Shown: positions 11,901 through 24,374, counted from the stretch's first letter. The stretch is 64,000 nucleotides of DNA from Coprinus comatus (GCA_034638255.1 JAWPGT010000018.1:372001-436000), one strand, 5' to 3'. Translations and numbers: made by a program. The notes: generated by a model from the letters alone, not told the origin.

Positions 11901-13022
11901 CCGACGTTAAGGGCGGCTATTTCGGCAAGACATTTGAGCGTTACGGTACGAAATTCGGGAGTTTCAAGGAACTGGTAGAATATTAGTCTGGGTATTATGA
12001 TAGCAATAAGTTACCTACGCGGGTGAGAAGTAGATCAATGATTCTTGTTTCGAAGATATAACCGAGGGGAATCCAGTTGAGGAACCTTAGCAGAGTTTCT
12101 AAGGTTGCTTTGATTAAAGAAGTCTTGTTCGCCTCCTCCAGAACCTCCGAACATAGCTTGAAGATTTCCGAAAACTCGCCACACATTTGATTCTTCAAAT
12201 GTCTGATCTTCGTTTGCGTCATTTGTTCAGCAGAAAAGTCGAAAATCTCCTCTGAAAGCAGCTTCAAGATAACCATGTTGTTTTCACATAAAGAAAGATT
12301 AGTCTTAGATGAGTCAACGAGTTCTGTGATGAATGTTGGCCAATTATGTGGCCATTCCTGTTTAAGAATCTATTATCAAAATTAGGGTGGCGCTAAGAAT
12401 ATATGATTTATCAGAAACCTACCTGAACGAGAGCGAGATTAAGTTTGTTTATATACGTCTTCTCCTTTCTCAGTGAAACCTCGTCGGAAGCGACTTTCAC
12501 TGTAATACCAACAATAAAGTTGCGGATACCTAGCGGTTGAATGTCAGAGCTGGGCACGAGACGAAAACGAGGAAGATAAATATCACCTTGACGCTGGCCA
12601 TCGGGCAAAGTTTTCCACCGCGTTGTGATCAGTTTCTCCAAGATCTGGAGGCCAATATACTGATAACATGCATCTCTTTAATCGTAAAGAACAGGGAAGT
12701 ATGCAATTTTGTCGTACCTTCGATTGTGGGAATGAAGATTTTTCGAGAATATCTGGTACTCTTGTCCAAGAATCGGAGTGTTCTTGAAACTGAGTGAGAA
12801 TTTGCTGGCCTAGTTGTTGCTATATGGTGTTAATACGGGATCAGAATGAAACCAGACGCGTATATCTCGTAGACATGACATACCTCAGCCCCAGCCCCAG
12901 TGTAAAAGGCCATAACGACCTTATCGAGAAGAGCAACATCGAACTCTCTCGAGAAATCGAGAAGACCCTGTGTGAGATTCAGTAAGGGATCTGTACACAA
13001 CCGTAGAGTTACGTACCTCCAT
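8920..13022 (-). CDS. CRM1: Exportin-1 (CRM1), nuclear export receptor
   Basis: Karyopherin that carries leucine-rich NES cargo out of the nucleus with Ran-GTP. The start exon is just ATG GAG (13017-13022) followed by gtacgt; the next exon continues [15 protein letters not shown], so the protein begins [20 protein letters not shown] as in other CRM1 proteins. Fifteen or more short introns follow. The NES-groove region reads [20 protein letters not shown] and [20 protein letters not shown]; the Cys (TGT, 11009-11011 on the complement) is the residue alkylated by leptomycin B. The C-terminal part includes [20 protein letters not shown] and ends in an acidic tail [10 protein letters not shown]. 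Divergent from the 13261 gene with 238 bp between the two starts. Confidence 0.96.
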
Positions 13023-13260
13023 GACAGATATATATCACTACGAGCAGTTGTACAGGATGAAAAGCGAGGAGGTAATGGTGGTAGGCGGAGAAAGATACCT
13101 TTGTTAAGCACAGGGCAGAGGGTGACCTTCAGAGCTGTGTGCAGTAATCCGTCAATCACGAGACGCGCTGGCTGAGTTTGAATTCTCGCCAACCCCGAAT
13201 CCAGGGTTAGGGGTTGACGTCTTGCATACACAATATGTGCATTCCTTCCCAACATCAATC

Positions 13261-14535
13261 ATGTCTTCGCAGGATATCCCAGACACACAGAGAGCCTGGC
13301 TCGTTGTCCGTCGAGGAAAACCACACCATGCTTTAGAACTATCTGACAGTTGGCGAGTTCCAAAGGCACTCAAAGGCAATGAAGTCTTGGTCAAGGTTCA
13401 AGCTGCTGCTCTCAATCCTATGTATGCATGGCCAGACTTTGAATATCGTTCTATATTGTTAATCCTACTGTAGAGGCTGGAAACATATGAAAATACTACC
13501 CAGTTTCCTCGGGGGCTATCCCCATGTAGCGGAATTTGACTTTACCGGAATCATTGTCGATTCCAACGGGACAAAATTCCAGAACGGCAACCCTATCTTC
13601 GGTTGGGTACCCAGCAGTATGTTCACCGATATATGCTCCAAGTCGTCTCTTACTATTGTCACGTAGCACTGCCGAAGAAAACTAGGCAAGGCGCTTTGGC
13701 TCAATATATTCGTACTCCGGTCGATCATATCGTCATCCGGCCTAATAACGTCACACCAACTCAAGCAGCAGGTTTGACCCTAGCGGGCCTAACAGCTTAT
13801 CAGGCTCTGCACGAAGTTGCTGAAGTTGAACCCGGACAAAAAATTCTTATCAGCGGCGGAAGTACTGCTGTGGGTGCTTTCGCAATTCAAATTGCTAAGG
13901 CTGCTGGTGCTACAGTTCACGCTACTGCCTCGGGCAAGAATGAAGTATTTGTACGCAGCTTGGGTGCAGATGAATTCTTCGATTACACCAAAGTCAACCT
14001 ACCCAAATTTCTGACAGAAAAACAACTTTCTCCAAAGTACAACATTATATTTGATGCTGTAGGAGATCCTGCCCCAAACTTGTATAACGCAAGCGCAGGC
14101 TATCTTGCTCCTAATGGTATATTTGTTACCACTGGACCATTACCCAGAAAAACCTCGGCTGGAGAGTTCTGGAAATTGATCCGAACAGCTTTCTCTACCA
14201 TAACTCCTCGATGGTTGGGTGGAGTACGACAGCCATATAAGTATGTCCGCCAGTAAATGCTGTAGGACTTGTTCTGATACCTGTGTCAAGGATAGTGCAA
14301 GTGACAAATAAGCAAGAAGATCTAGAAGCAATCCAGCATTTAATTGCGAACGGTTAGTACAATTGTATGCTCATTTATACTGGTGTATAAGTAAAACCTC
14401 TGTCTTGTAGGCACAGTAAAACCCATTGTAGACAGTGTTTTCTCTTTCGAAGATGCTCTTAAGGCATATGAACGAATTATGACCACTCGGGCGACTGGAA
14501 AAGTCGTTGTAAAGGTAGATAATTCGGTTGACTGA
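13261..14535 (+). CDS. Medium-chain dehydrogenase/reductase, quinone oxidoreductase-like
   Basis: NAD(P)H-dependent MDR-family oxidoreductase without the zinc-binding cysteines, like zeta-crystallin and RTN4IP1/Yim1-type proteins; substrate unknown. The GroES-like part is ALKGNEVLVKVQAAALNPM and GGYPHVAEFDFTGIIVDSNG; the cofactor-binding fold begins with KILISGGSTAVGAFAIQIAK and continues AGATVHATASGKNEVFVRSL. The usual GGSGGVG loop is GGSTAVG here. Introns: after NPM (near 13422), a donor gtatgt in VPSS joined to acceptor gtcacgtag giving VPSTLPKKTRQGALAQY, one near 14237 and one near 14353. The C-terminus reads DALKAYERIMTTRATGKVVV, the classic MDR ending. ALG13 follows 159 bp downstream on the same strand. 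Confidence 0.85.
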
Positions 14536-14694
14536 AATTGTATTACTGTTTTCCAAGTACTTCTCTTCGGATTGGATATCTGCATTATAAATATTAAATC
14601 AATTACAACGCTTACTACGAGAGCTTGAAAATGATCCCATGATTTCAAGATGATATCATCTGTTAAACCCCGACGCATCTCAAGGCAATCGTCA

Positions 14695-15316
14695 ATGCAT
14701 CTTTTTGTCACTGTTGGCTCGACAAAGTTCGACTCTTTGGTAGAGGAAATTCTGTCCCCCGACAGTCTTCATGTACTGAAGAGCAGAGGATATGGTTCAT
14801 TGACTGTACAATGCGGCAATTCAGCCTTCTCTCATGCCGATCTTATATCAGCAGGGGAAACCGCGTCCTTTGTATCTGATAGTATTGAAATTGAACTGTG
14901 GAAGTTTAAGCCGTTTATACAAGAAGAATACAAGAAGGCCGACCTCATTGTTAGTCATGCTGGTAGGTGATAGCTTATTATGTTTTAAACATGAATGCTT
15001 TGACAATAACCAGGCTCGGGAACTATACTTGAAATACTCCGCCTACCCAAACCATTGATCGTTGTTCCCAACGAGACTCTTCAAGACAACCATCAAGAGC
15101 AATTAGCCACTGTACTTGAAGAACAAGGATACCTAAGATCATCAACGATTAGGTACGTCCGATATCTACAACAACTCAGAATGTTTGTTAATTTCAACCT
15201 TAAGAAACCTTGGGCAAACTATTCTATTTTTCGACGCAAGTAAACTTATTCCGTTCCCGGAATTTGATGGCAGTAAATTCAGTCGGTTATTAGATGAGGA
15301 GATGGGCTTTATTTGA
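14695..15316 (+). CDS. ALG13: UDP-GlcNAc transferase catalytic subunit Alg13
   Basis: Catalytic half of the Alg13/Alg14 enzyme that adds the second GlcNAc to dolichol-PP-GlcNAc at the cytosolic face of the ER. Reads [20 protein letters not shown], then [11 protein letters not shown], splice, [40 protein letters not shown], splice, and [20 protein letters not shown]. The short GT28-type C-terminal glycosyltransferase fold, HAGSGT motif and DNHQ.E sequence are diagnostic. Two introns (about 14966-15013 and 15152-15205). The ATG at 14695 directly precedes the conserved beta strand; an in-frame ATG at 14650 would add 15 residues. Only 52 bp separate its stop from the next start codon. Alg14 is not in the window. 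Confidence 0.9.
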
Positions 15317-15368
15317 TCGCTTTGTTCTTTACACTCCGAGATTGTCACCTACTTCCCTTCAATCTACC

Positions 15369-16353
15369 ATGGCTCCAAAAGTGACAGAAACTGTCGTCGA
15401 TGTCGATCCAGCCATATACGAGGCCGAAAACGTTCACGCTGTATACGATACAATCGCCAGTCATTTTTCAAGTACCAGATACAAAGTAATCAACATATAA
15501 CATTATTACATCAAATCCTGACAATGAATATGAGTTAGCCATGGCCTATTATTGCTAAATTTCTTTTAACATTGCCTGATGGATGGGTGGGATTGGATTC
15601 TGGTACCGGTAATGGAAAATATCTGCCCCTTGATCGGGAAGGCAAGTTATGGACGATTGGCTTGGATAGAAGCATCAATCTATTAAAAATTGCGCAAAAC
15701 GCTGGAGGATTGGAAAAGGCTCAAGAAGTGGTTCTGGGTAACGTTCTTGACGATTGCTGGCGACCACATTGCTTCGTGCGTTCATACACTCTAAATTGCC
15801 ATATTTTTCACCGTAACTAGCGTATAGGACTATGCGATATCCATTGCCACAATACATCATCTCGCAACTCATGGAAGAAGAGTGTCAGCGGTACAAGTTG
15901 AGTTTTCTCCAGCAGCCGGCTCAGCATAATGAATAAATGGCATCCTATGATATTCTATTTTAGAGACTGTTACAAGCCGTATCAGCGGATCATGGACGAG
16001 TCCTTATCTATGTGTGGGCTATAGAGCAAGACGACTTATCAAAAAGGGTCATACCAACAGAGGGTGATGATACTCCGGGCACAGGAAAAGACGTCGTAGT
16101 CCCATGGGTTCTGTCGAAATCCGGCAACATAGAAAACGCCAGCCAGGACAACAAGGTCTACAATCGCTACTACCACATGTTTGCCAAAGAGGAGTTAATG
16201 CAACTTGTTCGCGAAGCCGCAGCTGCTCTTGATCTCCCCATTAGCCCCAAACCCAAGAGTCAGACAAAACCATGTCAAGGCGTGGATGTAGTACAGAATG
16301 GATGGGAGAGATCGAACTATTATGTAGAGCTTCAATGCTGGAGTATTTCATGA
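15369..16353 (+). CDS. TRM9: tRNA (mcm5U34) methyltransferase Trm9-like
   Basis: SAM-dependent methyltransferase that finishes 5-methoxycarbonylmethyl-uridine at the wobble position of certain tRNAs; works with Trm112. Sequence landmarks: VHAVYDTIASHFSSTRYKAW, the SAM loop LDSGTGNGKYL (usually DxGCGNGKYL), AISIATIHHLATHGRRVSAV, RVLIYVWAIEQ, NRYYHMFAKEELMQLV and the closing GWERSNYYVELQCW. Four exons join in frame, for example HCF|DYAISI across gtgcgt..tatag. This is the TRM9/ALKBH8-methyltransferase type without the AlkB and RRM domains of the animal protein. Tail-to-tail with NAC alpha, whose stop lies 97 bp away. Confidence 0.9.
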
Positions 16354-16450
16354 TGTTCTTTTCAGTTTCACGCAATCAGTCGTCAATCGAAAACAAGATG
16401 CATTGTACAAGAGAATCGAATCGATGTGAAGGATGATATATGAGTTACGA

Positions 16451-17204
<754 letters not shown>

Positions 17205-17517
17205 CTGGAGCGAGTGTTAGCGCATCCAGAACAGAACGACGGCATCCATCTTAACACGCGAAAAAATGGTATGTAGAACGAAACCGCTCCAATGCAAATA
17301 TGATTATCTCGGAAAGACGAACCTTTTTGAGTTATAGGGAGGCGAGGGCAGCGAGCTCGACGACGTGTATGATGAGGACGCGCTCCGGAGGAGTCTGTTT
17401 GGAGATGGTATGACATATTTGGTATTGACATCGGATGCAAATCCTTGGCTTCTACTATAGATCTACCATTTCCTTATAGATCTACCACCCCCTTATCACT
17501 AACTCGGCTTCTGTGTA

Positions 17518-20459
17518 ATGCTCACGAACATCGACCGCCATGTCCGTTCTGTCCTCGAGAATGCTACCGAATCCATATCTTTGGATGACCTTCTCCTGCT
17601 TATCGACGATTTTATACAGGAATGTTCATCCTCCGAAAAGCCAGAGGTCCTGGTTGCACCGTTTGAAGAATCAATTCAAGCAGTGGTCCATGACGTGATG
17701 GACTACTCGGACATTCGCCAGATTGAAGTAATGCTGAGCATACTGCACCACTTATTGCCCATCTTACCTGCCACTTCTGCAATGTCTTGGTTCCATCTTG
17801 TCCACAGGCCTGCCTTGCGGGAACCCAAACTACCTACGACATATCTCAATTACGCAAGAACATTCATTATCAAAACTGTACAAAAGGGTGACGATATGTA
17901 TTCACACAGAATAGATCAATATGTGGAACAAATTGGGCATCTCAGAAAGCGAATATTAGATTTGTATCTCTTGGATGCTTTTAATGAGGGATCGGAAGGT
18001 GACATTCTGGAAAGAGCTGAGCTGGGTGAGGAAGAAAAGGAGAAAAAGTCGTTCTGGAAGGTTAATTTAGAGGACATTCTCATCCAATATGGTCAAGAAA
18101 AGCCAGAGGTACTGGATACCCAACATCCCAAAAACTCAGATTAACCGATGTGTTTTAGGGTCTCTTCGACGATATAGTCCCCCAGTTTGCGTCTCCATCA
18201 TCCAGACTGCAACTACTTACTCTGCTCAATCTCCTTTCAATTAGCCCATCGTTTTCTGTTGCTGCCCCTATCCTATCCAAACATCGGCTACTCCAATGCA
18301 TCATAAATTCTATCCTTTTGGATAACTCTTCAACTCTCTGTGCTGCAGCTATAACATTTATTACTAAGGCACTTCCTTATTTCGCTGCATATTCCAGGGA
18401 AGATCTGCACGACATGCTGCCTCGGTTACTTGCTGCTTTGGCAAGAGTATTGTGTTGGAAGGAGCGATATCCGATTATCCCAGAGGCAGGGGATGAGGCA
18501 CCAGACCCTGAATTAGAACGAGAACTAGCAGAGATAACACATCGCACTATACACATACGCTCCGACTTAAATTGGAACAGGCTCGAAATGTCCTTTACAG
18601 CCGCTGCATCTCTGCCGCCCGATACACTACCATTCTTCACTACAATCTTCTATCTGTACCCTTCTAATGTCCTCAAATTCCTCCGCGGGCCTGTTGAATA
18701 CTTGACCGCATATAATGTTGAAACCCCTTATGTTGAAACCTGGAAAAATGTCTTCGATGAGGATGAGATCCGACGGAAGAGTGAGGTATGCAAACATCAA
18801 GGCTTATTTCTTGAAGTCTAAAATCCAGTGCTTGTAGAACTTGCTTAGGACACATATATGCCACCCTCTCTTGATCTGGAAGGATGCTTCTACTGAACTA
18901 TCGACGCCCGAATTTTGGTCCAAGTACGACATCTCACGAATCGCAAGCGAAACGATGATGCTTGACATACGAAACTTGGCTGCTGGGCTTCGTGAGCGCT
19001 ATGGTTTTACCGGCGGATTTGAATTTTTTGAACAAGAAGGTGAACGAGAAATAGGCGATGCTGATAACCTAGCGCAAGGCGTAGAAGAATCTGACATGTC
19101 ATCTGCACCTCGCTTCCTCAGCCCCCTCGATCTTTCAACTGGAAAGGCCGTTGTTTCACTATCAGAAATGATTAATGTTTCTAATGCCCTAAAGGCCAAC
19201 ATCGACGTAGATTTTATCAAACCGGAAGAACAGTGGATGTCCACATTACCATCGAGGTCCCCGTCCCCGTCAAAGTTGCAGAGGGCTGTCGCTTCCGGAG
19301 AGGAAACAGAATTAGTAGACACAGCAGCAGCACAGGCAATCGCTAGTCTACAGCGAGAGGTCCTACTATTGCGTAACGAACTGAATTTCGAGCTGTGGAT
19401 TCAGCGGGAAAATGTCAAGCACATTGGTAGATTATACCAAGACCGTATTCTGATGGCGACAGCTGAAGCAGAACGACAGGGCCTGGTACTATTTTCTCTC
19501 CCTCACAAATGATCCCATGTCTAAACAATTTTATAGTATAATAAATTACGGAAGTATCGAAGACAAGTTATTATGCTTGAAGATGAATTACGGGAGCACA
19601 AGCAACAAGCTTCATCGGCAAAGAACAAATATGCAGATTGGAATACGGAGTTACAAAAGAAGCTCAAAGAACTGCGGGAAGAAAAGAAAGGGTGGATGTC
19701 CGAGGCTGCAATTCTCCGCAGTGCAGAGAAAGAGGCGAAAGTAAGCGCATTTTCATCATCCAAACTGTAGACTTCTGATGTCCGCTGTTAGGCTCTTTTC
19801 GTCGCACAAGGTAAACTGCTGGCTGAAGCTAGTGAATACGTTATCCAATTGCAAACACAAAAGAAAGAGAATCAGCATAAAATAGATAGATTGTTAGATT
19901 ATGAGCGTCAAATTGAGCAACACACCAAAATACAGAAACTTTGGTATGTTCTTCCTATTTTTGTCATGTAAATACTGACTGACCTTGGTTGCTAATAGGG
20001 ATAAAGATTATGCTCAGTTTAACGCTCGTGCAGAAGAACTTACTGCCTTACGGAATGAAGTACAACAGACGAAATTACGTCTACAAAGTTATGAAAACGC
20101 ACAGGCTATCTTGGAAGACAGTGCTCGGTGAGGATGTTATAACGAATGCGCTAGCTTGTGTCTCAAATTTCAATTCCATTGCCAGGGCATATCGACGACA
20201 AATACAAGCTTTAGAAGCGAAGCTCAGTATAGCAAAGAAACGCGAAAGCCCTATGTCACATAGAGAGGAGAATATTCGAGAGTTCGTAGCAGAAAAGACC
20301 GTGCTACTGACTGCGAACAAGAGGCTAACTGAAGAGAAGGGCGAACTGCAGGAGCAAATCGAAGAGTTACGGGCGATGGTTGAGTTTCTGAAAATGCAGC
20401 ATACAGGCAAGAGGGGATTGGTTTCGGACAATCCTAGAAGTGTACCACAGTTTAGTTAG
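17518..20459 (+). CDS. TSC1: Hamartin (TSC1) homologue
   Basis: Scaffold of the TSC1-TSC2 complex, the GAP for Rheb that restrains TORC1. Exon 1 encodes an alpha-helical repeat region (residues 1-197); donor after KPE at 18108 joins acceptor 18158, continuing GLFDDIVPQFASPSSRLQLL. The conserved hamartin core includes NSSTLCAAAITFITKALPYF, FFTTIFYLYPSNVLKFLRGP and HICHPLLIWKDASTELSTPE. A disordered Ser/Pro segment near 19240 precedes a long C-terminal coiled coil (EVLLLRNELNFELWIQRENV, ADWNTELQKKLKELREEKKG, RRQIQALEAKLSIAKKRESP), the part that binds TSC2 in other species. At least six introns. Known in fission yeast and basidiomycetes, absent from budding yeast. TSC2 is not in this window. Confidence 0.82.
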
Positions 20460-20555
20460 CCAAATAGTATGCGGTTTTCTAGATCTTTCCAGATGACCCT
20501 GATATCACACAAAAGTACAACGGAGGAATCAGATAAAAGCTGTGGGGATTAATTG

Positions 20556-20568
20556 TTCCAGAAGCTTC
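20556..20568 (+). promoter_or_regulatory. Heat-shock element upstream of Hsp90
   Basis: TTCCAGAAGCTTC is a perfect three-unit nTTCnnGAAnnTTCn element, the binding site of HSF1 trimers, 196 bp before the Hsp90 start. A second two-unit site, TTCGAGAA at 20604-20611, lies 36 bp downstream. The 20460-20751 interval holds no other gene, so both belong to the Hsp90 promoter. Confidence 0.75.
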
Positions 20569-20751
20569 GATATCATGTTCCGAAAACGGCAAGTTTCAGA
20601 TCCTTCGAGAACTTGAAAATTTAGGATACTTATAGGTCCACACTGCCTGATCACCCTTCACTTTCTCCATCTCTCATCTCTTATCTCATACCCAACACAA
20701 AAGTCTGTAACTGCCCTTCCACATCAGATCTAATCCTCATCGTATACTAGT

Positions 20752-23153
20752 ATGGCCACAGAAAGCTTTGGTTTCCAAGCTGAGATCAGCCAGCTCCTCG
20801 ACTTGATCATCAGTCAGTATCGGTCCCGGCGCTTAGCTCAAGTTTTGTATTGACTTTTCGTCTAGACACCTTCTACTCTAACAAGGAAATCTTCCTTCGC
20901 GAGTTGATCTCCAACGGTTCAGATGCCCTTGACAAAATCCGCTATGCATCGCTAACAGACCCCTCCCAACTCGACTCGGAGAAAGAGCTCTATATTCGTA
21001 TCACCCCCGACAAGGAGAACAAGATCCTCTCCATCCGTGATACTGGTATTGGTATGACGAAAGCTGATCTCGTCAATAACCTTGGTACAATCGCAAAGTC
21101 TGGCACAAAGGTTTGTGTGTGGTAGTTGATATATCGCCCCAAATCTGACCAGTCTTCTAGGGCTTCATGGAGGCTCTCAATGCCGGTGCAGATATTTCTA
21201 TGATTGGTCAATTCGGTGTTGGTTTCTACTCCGCCTACCTTGTCGCCGAGCGCGTTCAGGTCATCTCCAAGCACAACGATGATGAGCAATACATTTGGGA
21301 GTCCTCTGCTGGTGGAACCTTCACCATCACACAGGATACCGTTAACCCCTCGATTGGCCGTGGTACCGAAATTCGTCTCTTCATGAAGGAGGATCAATAT
21401 GAATACCTTGAAGAGAAGAAGATCAAGGATATCGTCAAGAAGCACTCCGAGTTCATCTCATATCCTATTCAACTTGTTGTCACCAAGGAAGTTGAAAAGG
21501 TGTGTGCGATTGCAAATGTTTCATTATATAATAACTGACCAGTATCTAGGAGGTTGAAGATGAGGAGGAGGTCAAGGAGGAGGATGGCGAGAAGTCCAAG
21601 ATCGAAGAAGTTGACGATGAGGAGGACAAGAAAGAGAAGAAAAAGAAGACTGTCAAAGAGACTGAGACCTCTAACGAGGAACTCAACAAGACTAAACCTA
21701 TTTGGACTCGCAACCCACAAGAAATCACCGCTGACGAGTATGGCTCCTTCTACAAAAGCTTGACCAACGACTGGGAGGATCATTTGGCTGTGAAGCACTT
21801 CTCTGTTGAGGGTCAACTTGAATTCAAGGCTATTCTCTTCATCCCCAAGCGGTATGTAAATCGATACCATTCTTGTTATATTGGCACTTAAAATGATTGT
21901 GTAGTGCTCCCTTCGATCTCTTCGAGTCTAAGAAGAAGCGCAACAACATCAAGCTCTATGTCCGCCGTGTCTTCATCATGGACGATTGCGAGGATCTCAT
22001 TCCCGAATACCTCAACTTCGTCAAGGGTATCGTCGACTCTGAGGATTTGCCTCTCAACATCTCTCGTGAGACCCTTCAACAGAACAAGATCCTCAAGGTT
22101 ATCCGCAAGAACCTCGTCAAGAAGACGCTCGATGTCATCTCCGAGATTGCTGAGGATAAGGACAACTTCAACAAGTTCTATGAGGCTTTCGGAAAGAACA
22201 TCAAGCTCGGTGTTCACGAGGATGCCCAGAACCGCAGCAAGCTTGCTGAATTCCTCCGCTTCTTCTCTACCAAGTCTCTTGATGAGCAGATTTCGTTGAA
22301 GGGTATGTCACTTATATTTCAGCGGCGAATAATACTGATCAAACATTAGATTACATTACTCGCATGCCCGAGGTGCAGAAGTCTATCTACTACCTCACTG
22401 GTGAATCACTCGCTGCCACTAAGGACTCTCCATTCCTTGAGGTCCTCAAGAAGAAGGGCTTTGAAGTACTACTCTTGGTTGACCCCATTGACGAGTATGC
22501 TATCACTCAACTCAAGGAGTTCGACGGCAAAAAGCTCGTCTGTGTCTCCAAGGAAGGTCTTGAGTTGGAGGAGACCGAGGATGAGAAGAAGGCTCGTGAG
22601 GCTGAGGTTGCTGAGTACTCTGAGCTTTGCTCTGTTGTGAAGGATGGCCTCGGTGACCGTGTTGAGAAGGTTGTTGTATCCAACCGTATTGCTGACTCTC
22701 CTTGCGTCCTCGTCACTGGACAATTCGGTTGGTCTTCCAACATGGTACGTTGTCCTTTTACAGTGGATGTAAATGATACTTACAGTTTTATAGGAGCGTA
22801 TCATGAAAGCTCAGGCTCTTCGTGACTCCTCGATGTCTTCTTACATGGCTTCAAAGAAGACACTCGAACTCAACCCTAACAATGCTATCGTCAAGGAGCT
22901 CAAGAAGAAGGTCAAGGAGGACAAGGCTGACAAGTCTGTCCGTGACCTTACCTTCCTCCTCTTCGACACCGCTCTCCTCACTTCGGGCTTCTCTTTGGAT
23001 GACCCGACATCGTTTGCCAAGCGCATCTACCGCATGATTGCGCTTGGTCTGGACGTTGATGAGGACGAGGCAGCTCCCGCTCCCGAGGCTACAACAGAGA
23101 CTCCTGCTTCTACGGAAGCAGCGTCAACGTCTGCCATGGAGGAGATCGACTAG
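20752..23153 (+). CDS. HSP90: Hsp90 chaperone, C-terminus MEEID
   Basis: Cytosolic ATP-driven chaperone for kinases, transcription factors and receptors. Exon 1 (20752-20812) ends LLDLII-A and splices to AC ACC TTC, giving [20 protein letters not shown]. The GHKL ATPase follows: [53 protein letters not shown] Lys/Glu-rich charged linker (near 21550-21660) leads to the middle domain ([20 protein letters not shown]) and the dimerisation domain. Introns lie near 21112, 21499, 21852, 22302 and 22744. The protein ends TSAMEEID, whereas nearly all cytosolic Hsp90s end MEEVD, the tail read by TPR co-chaperones. Strong codon bias produces long antisense frames that should be ignored. Confidence 0.98.
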
Positions 23154-23801
23154 TGTATTCATGTTTATATTTCACGCGTTCTTGTTCTTTTACATTGTAT
23201 AATTTTTGCATTGCTGTCATGTCATTGAGATTCTGGTTGCATTAGATCACGAATAAATTTACTGTCGTCTACTAGAATTTGAAAGGCGGGATGAATGATA
23301 AATGTTGAGCCGGCGATCTGGATCTTGATAAGGGTGTGAAAGAGACATCTGACTGGAGCTTCGTGTGAGCCTCGTGTCGATCACATTAAGGATGGATGGC
23401 GTCTAGGGGACGAAGAAGATAGGAGGCCATGTTGCCTGGCAGAGGCAGAGGCAGAGGCAGAGGCAAGTATGAGCATGTCGAGATTAAAAGTGGAAGGTTG
23501 AGTTGACAAAAGGCGTTGTATGATGGGAACAGTAAACATAAAAATAAAGGCTAATTTTATTGAGCCGTGGGTTTGGTCGGAAAAACGATACGGAAAGGCC
23601 ATTGTTCGTCCGATGAGGCAATGGCGACCTCCTATCCGGCGCTTGGCACAATAGGAGGATTTGCTGAGTAGAGTGGTCAATGGGCCCGATATAGAAGGGT
23701 GGGGCATGGAGGGGATGGGGCTTACGTCAGCAAGGGGGGGAGCGAGGTGGAAAGGCGATGTGGACTTAAGTATAAGCTGTTATTGCTGATGACCACACAG
23801 T
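23154..23801. other. Intergenic region downstream of Hsp90
   Basis: Holds the Hsp90 3' UTR and presumably the promoter of the next frame. It contains a GGCAGA hexanucleotide tandem repeat at 23438-23465 (four full units plus GGCA). A 108-codon minus-strand frame across the repeat (23381-23707) has no recognisable features. No other gene seen. Confidence 0.5.
23438..23465 (+). repeat. (GGCAGA)n microsatellite
   Basis: Four perfect GGCAGA units followed by GGCA, in noncoding DNA between Hsp90 and the Pro-rich frame. Confidence 0.85.
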
Positions 23802-24374
23802 ATGCCTGGCCTCCTTTCCCCGCAGCCTCTGCTGCCGCCAGTTGAGCTCAACGGTGCCTTTGCCACAAACACAAAGCCTGTGTCCGACCACCACCGCCAC
23901 AAACACATCCCATCCCCTGCCTTTTCCAAACAGCCTTTTCCCTCTACTCCGTGCCGTCGCTCAAAGACTCCCGCTCATTTGTCCCGTCGCAGACGCTCTT
24001 TACCACGCGTCGATTACCGCCCAGAAAGGCCTCTTCATGCTTTTGATAAGCTGCCATGGATCGCATCACTCAACGCACCAATAGACACCATCCATCCGGC
24101 CGACATCGCTGATCTCTCATTAATCCCTGACCCTCCTCGGCCATCCAACCCTGGCCCCATACGCCGTCTCAGGCCTCCTTCCAAGAAGCCCACTCCTTTT
24201 GCATCGCTGCTCGACCGCCACTGCGACGATCTCCCCCACGACTTTAAATTATTTCCCCGCGACACACCCTCTCGCCCATCCACGCCCTGCTCTCGATTCG
24301 ACCCTACCCATGTAACATTTCGCCATCTCATGCCAGTCGTAACAGAATGTATCCCTACCACCAACGACCTCTAA
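23802..24374 (+). CDS. Pro-rich basic protein, function unknown
   Basis: Uninterrupted 190-codon frame. Not recognised. Composition is high in Pro, Arg, Ser and His, with segments CRRSKTPAHLSRRRRSLPRV and PIRRLRPPSKKPTPFASLLD, predicted disordered; a slightly more hydrophobic patch is FDKLPWIASLNAPIDTIHPA followed by DIADLSLIPDPP. No signal peptide or membrane helix. GC content is higher than its flanks, which fits coding DNA, and the only early stop-free frame is this one. It could be a lineage-specific regulatory protein; a chance frame in GC-rich DNA is the alternative. The 24375-24849 stretch after it is pyrimidine-rich, with no gene seen. Confidence 0.5.
   Translation: MPGLLSPQPLLPPVELNGAFATNTKPVSDHHRHKHIPSPAFSKQPFPSTPCRRSKTPAHLSRRRRSLPRVDYRPERPLHAFDKLPWIASLNAPIDTIHPADIADLSLIPDPPRPSNPGPIRRLRPPSKKPTPFASLLDRHCDDLPHDFKLFPRDTPSRPSTPCSRFDPTHVTFRHLMPVVTECIPTTNDL

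Noticed and set aside
21888..22217. Long antisense frame within Hsp90
   Set aside because: Caused by strong codon bias of Hsp90, common in highly expressed genes; not an independent gene.
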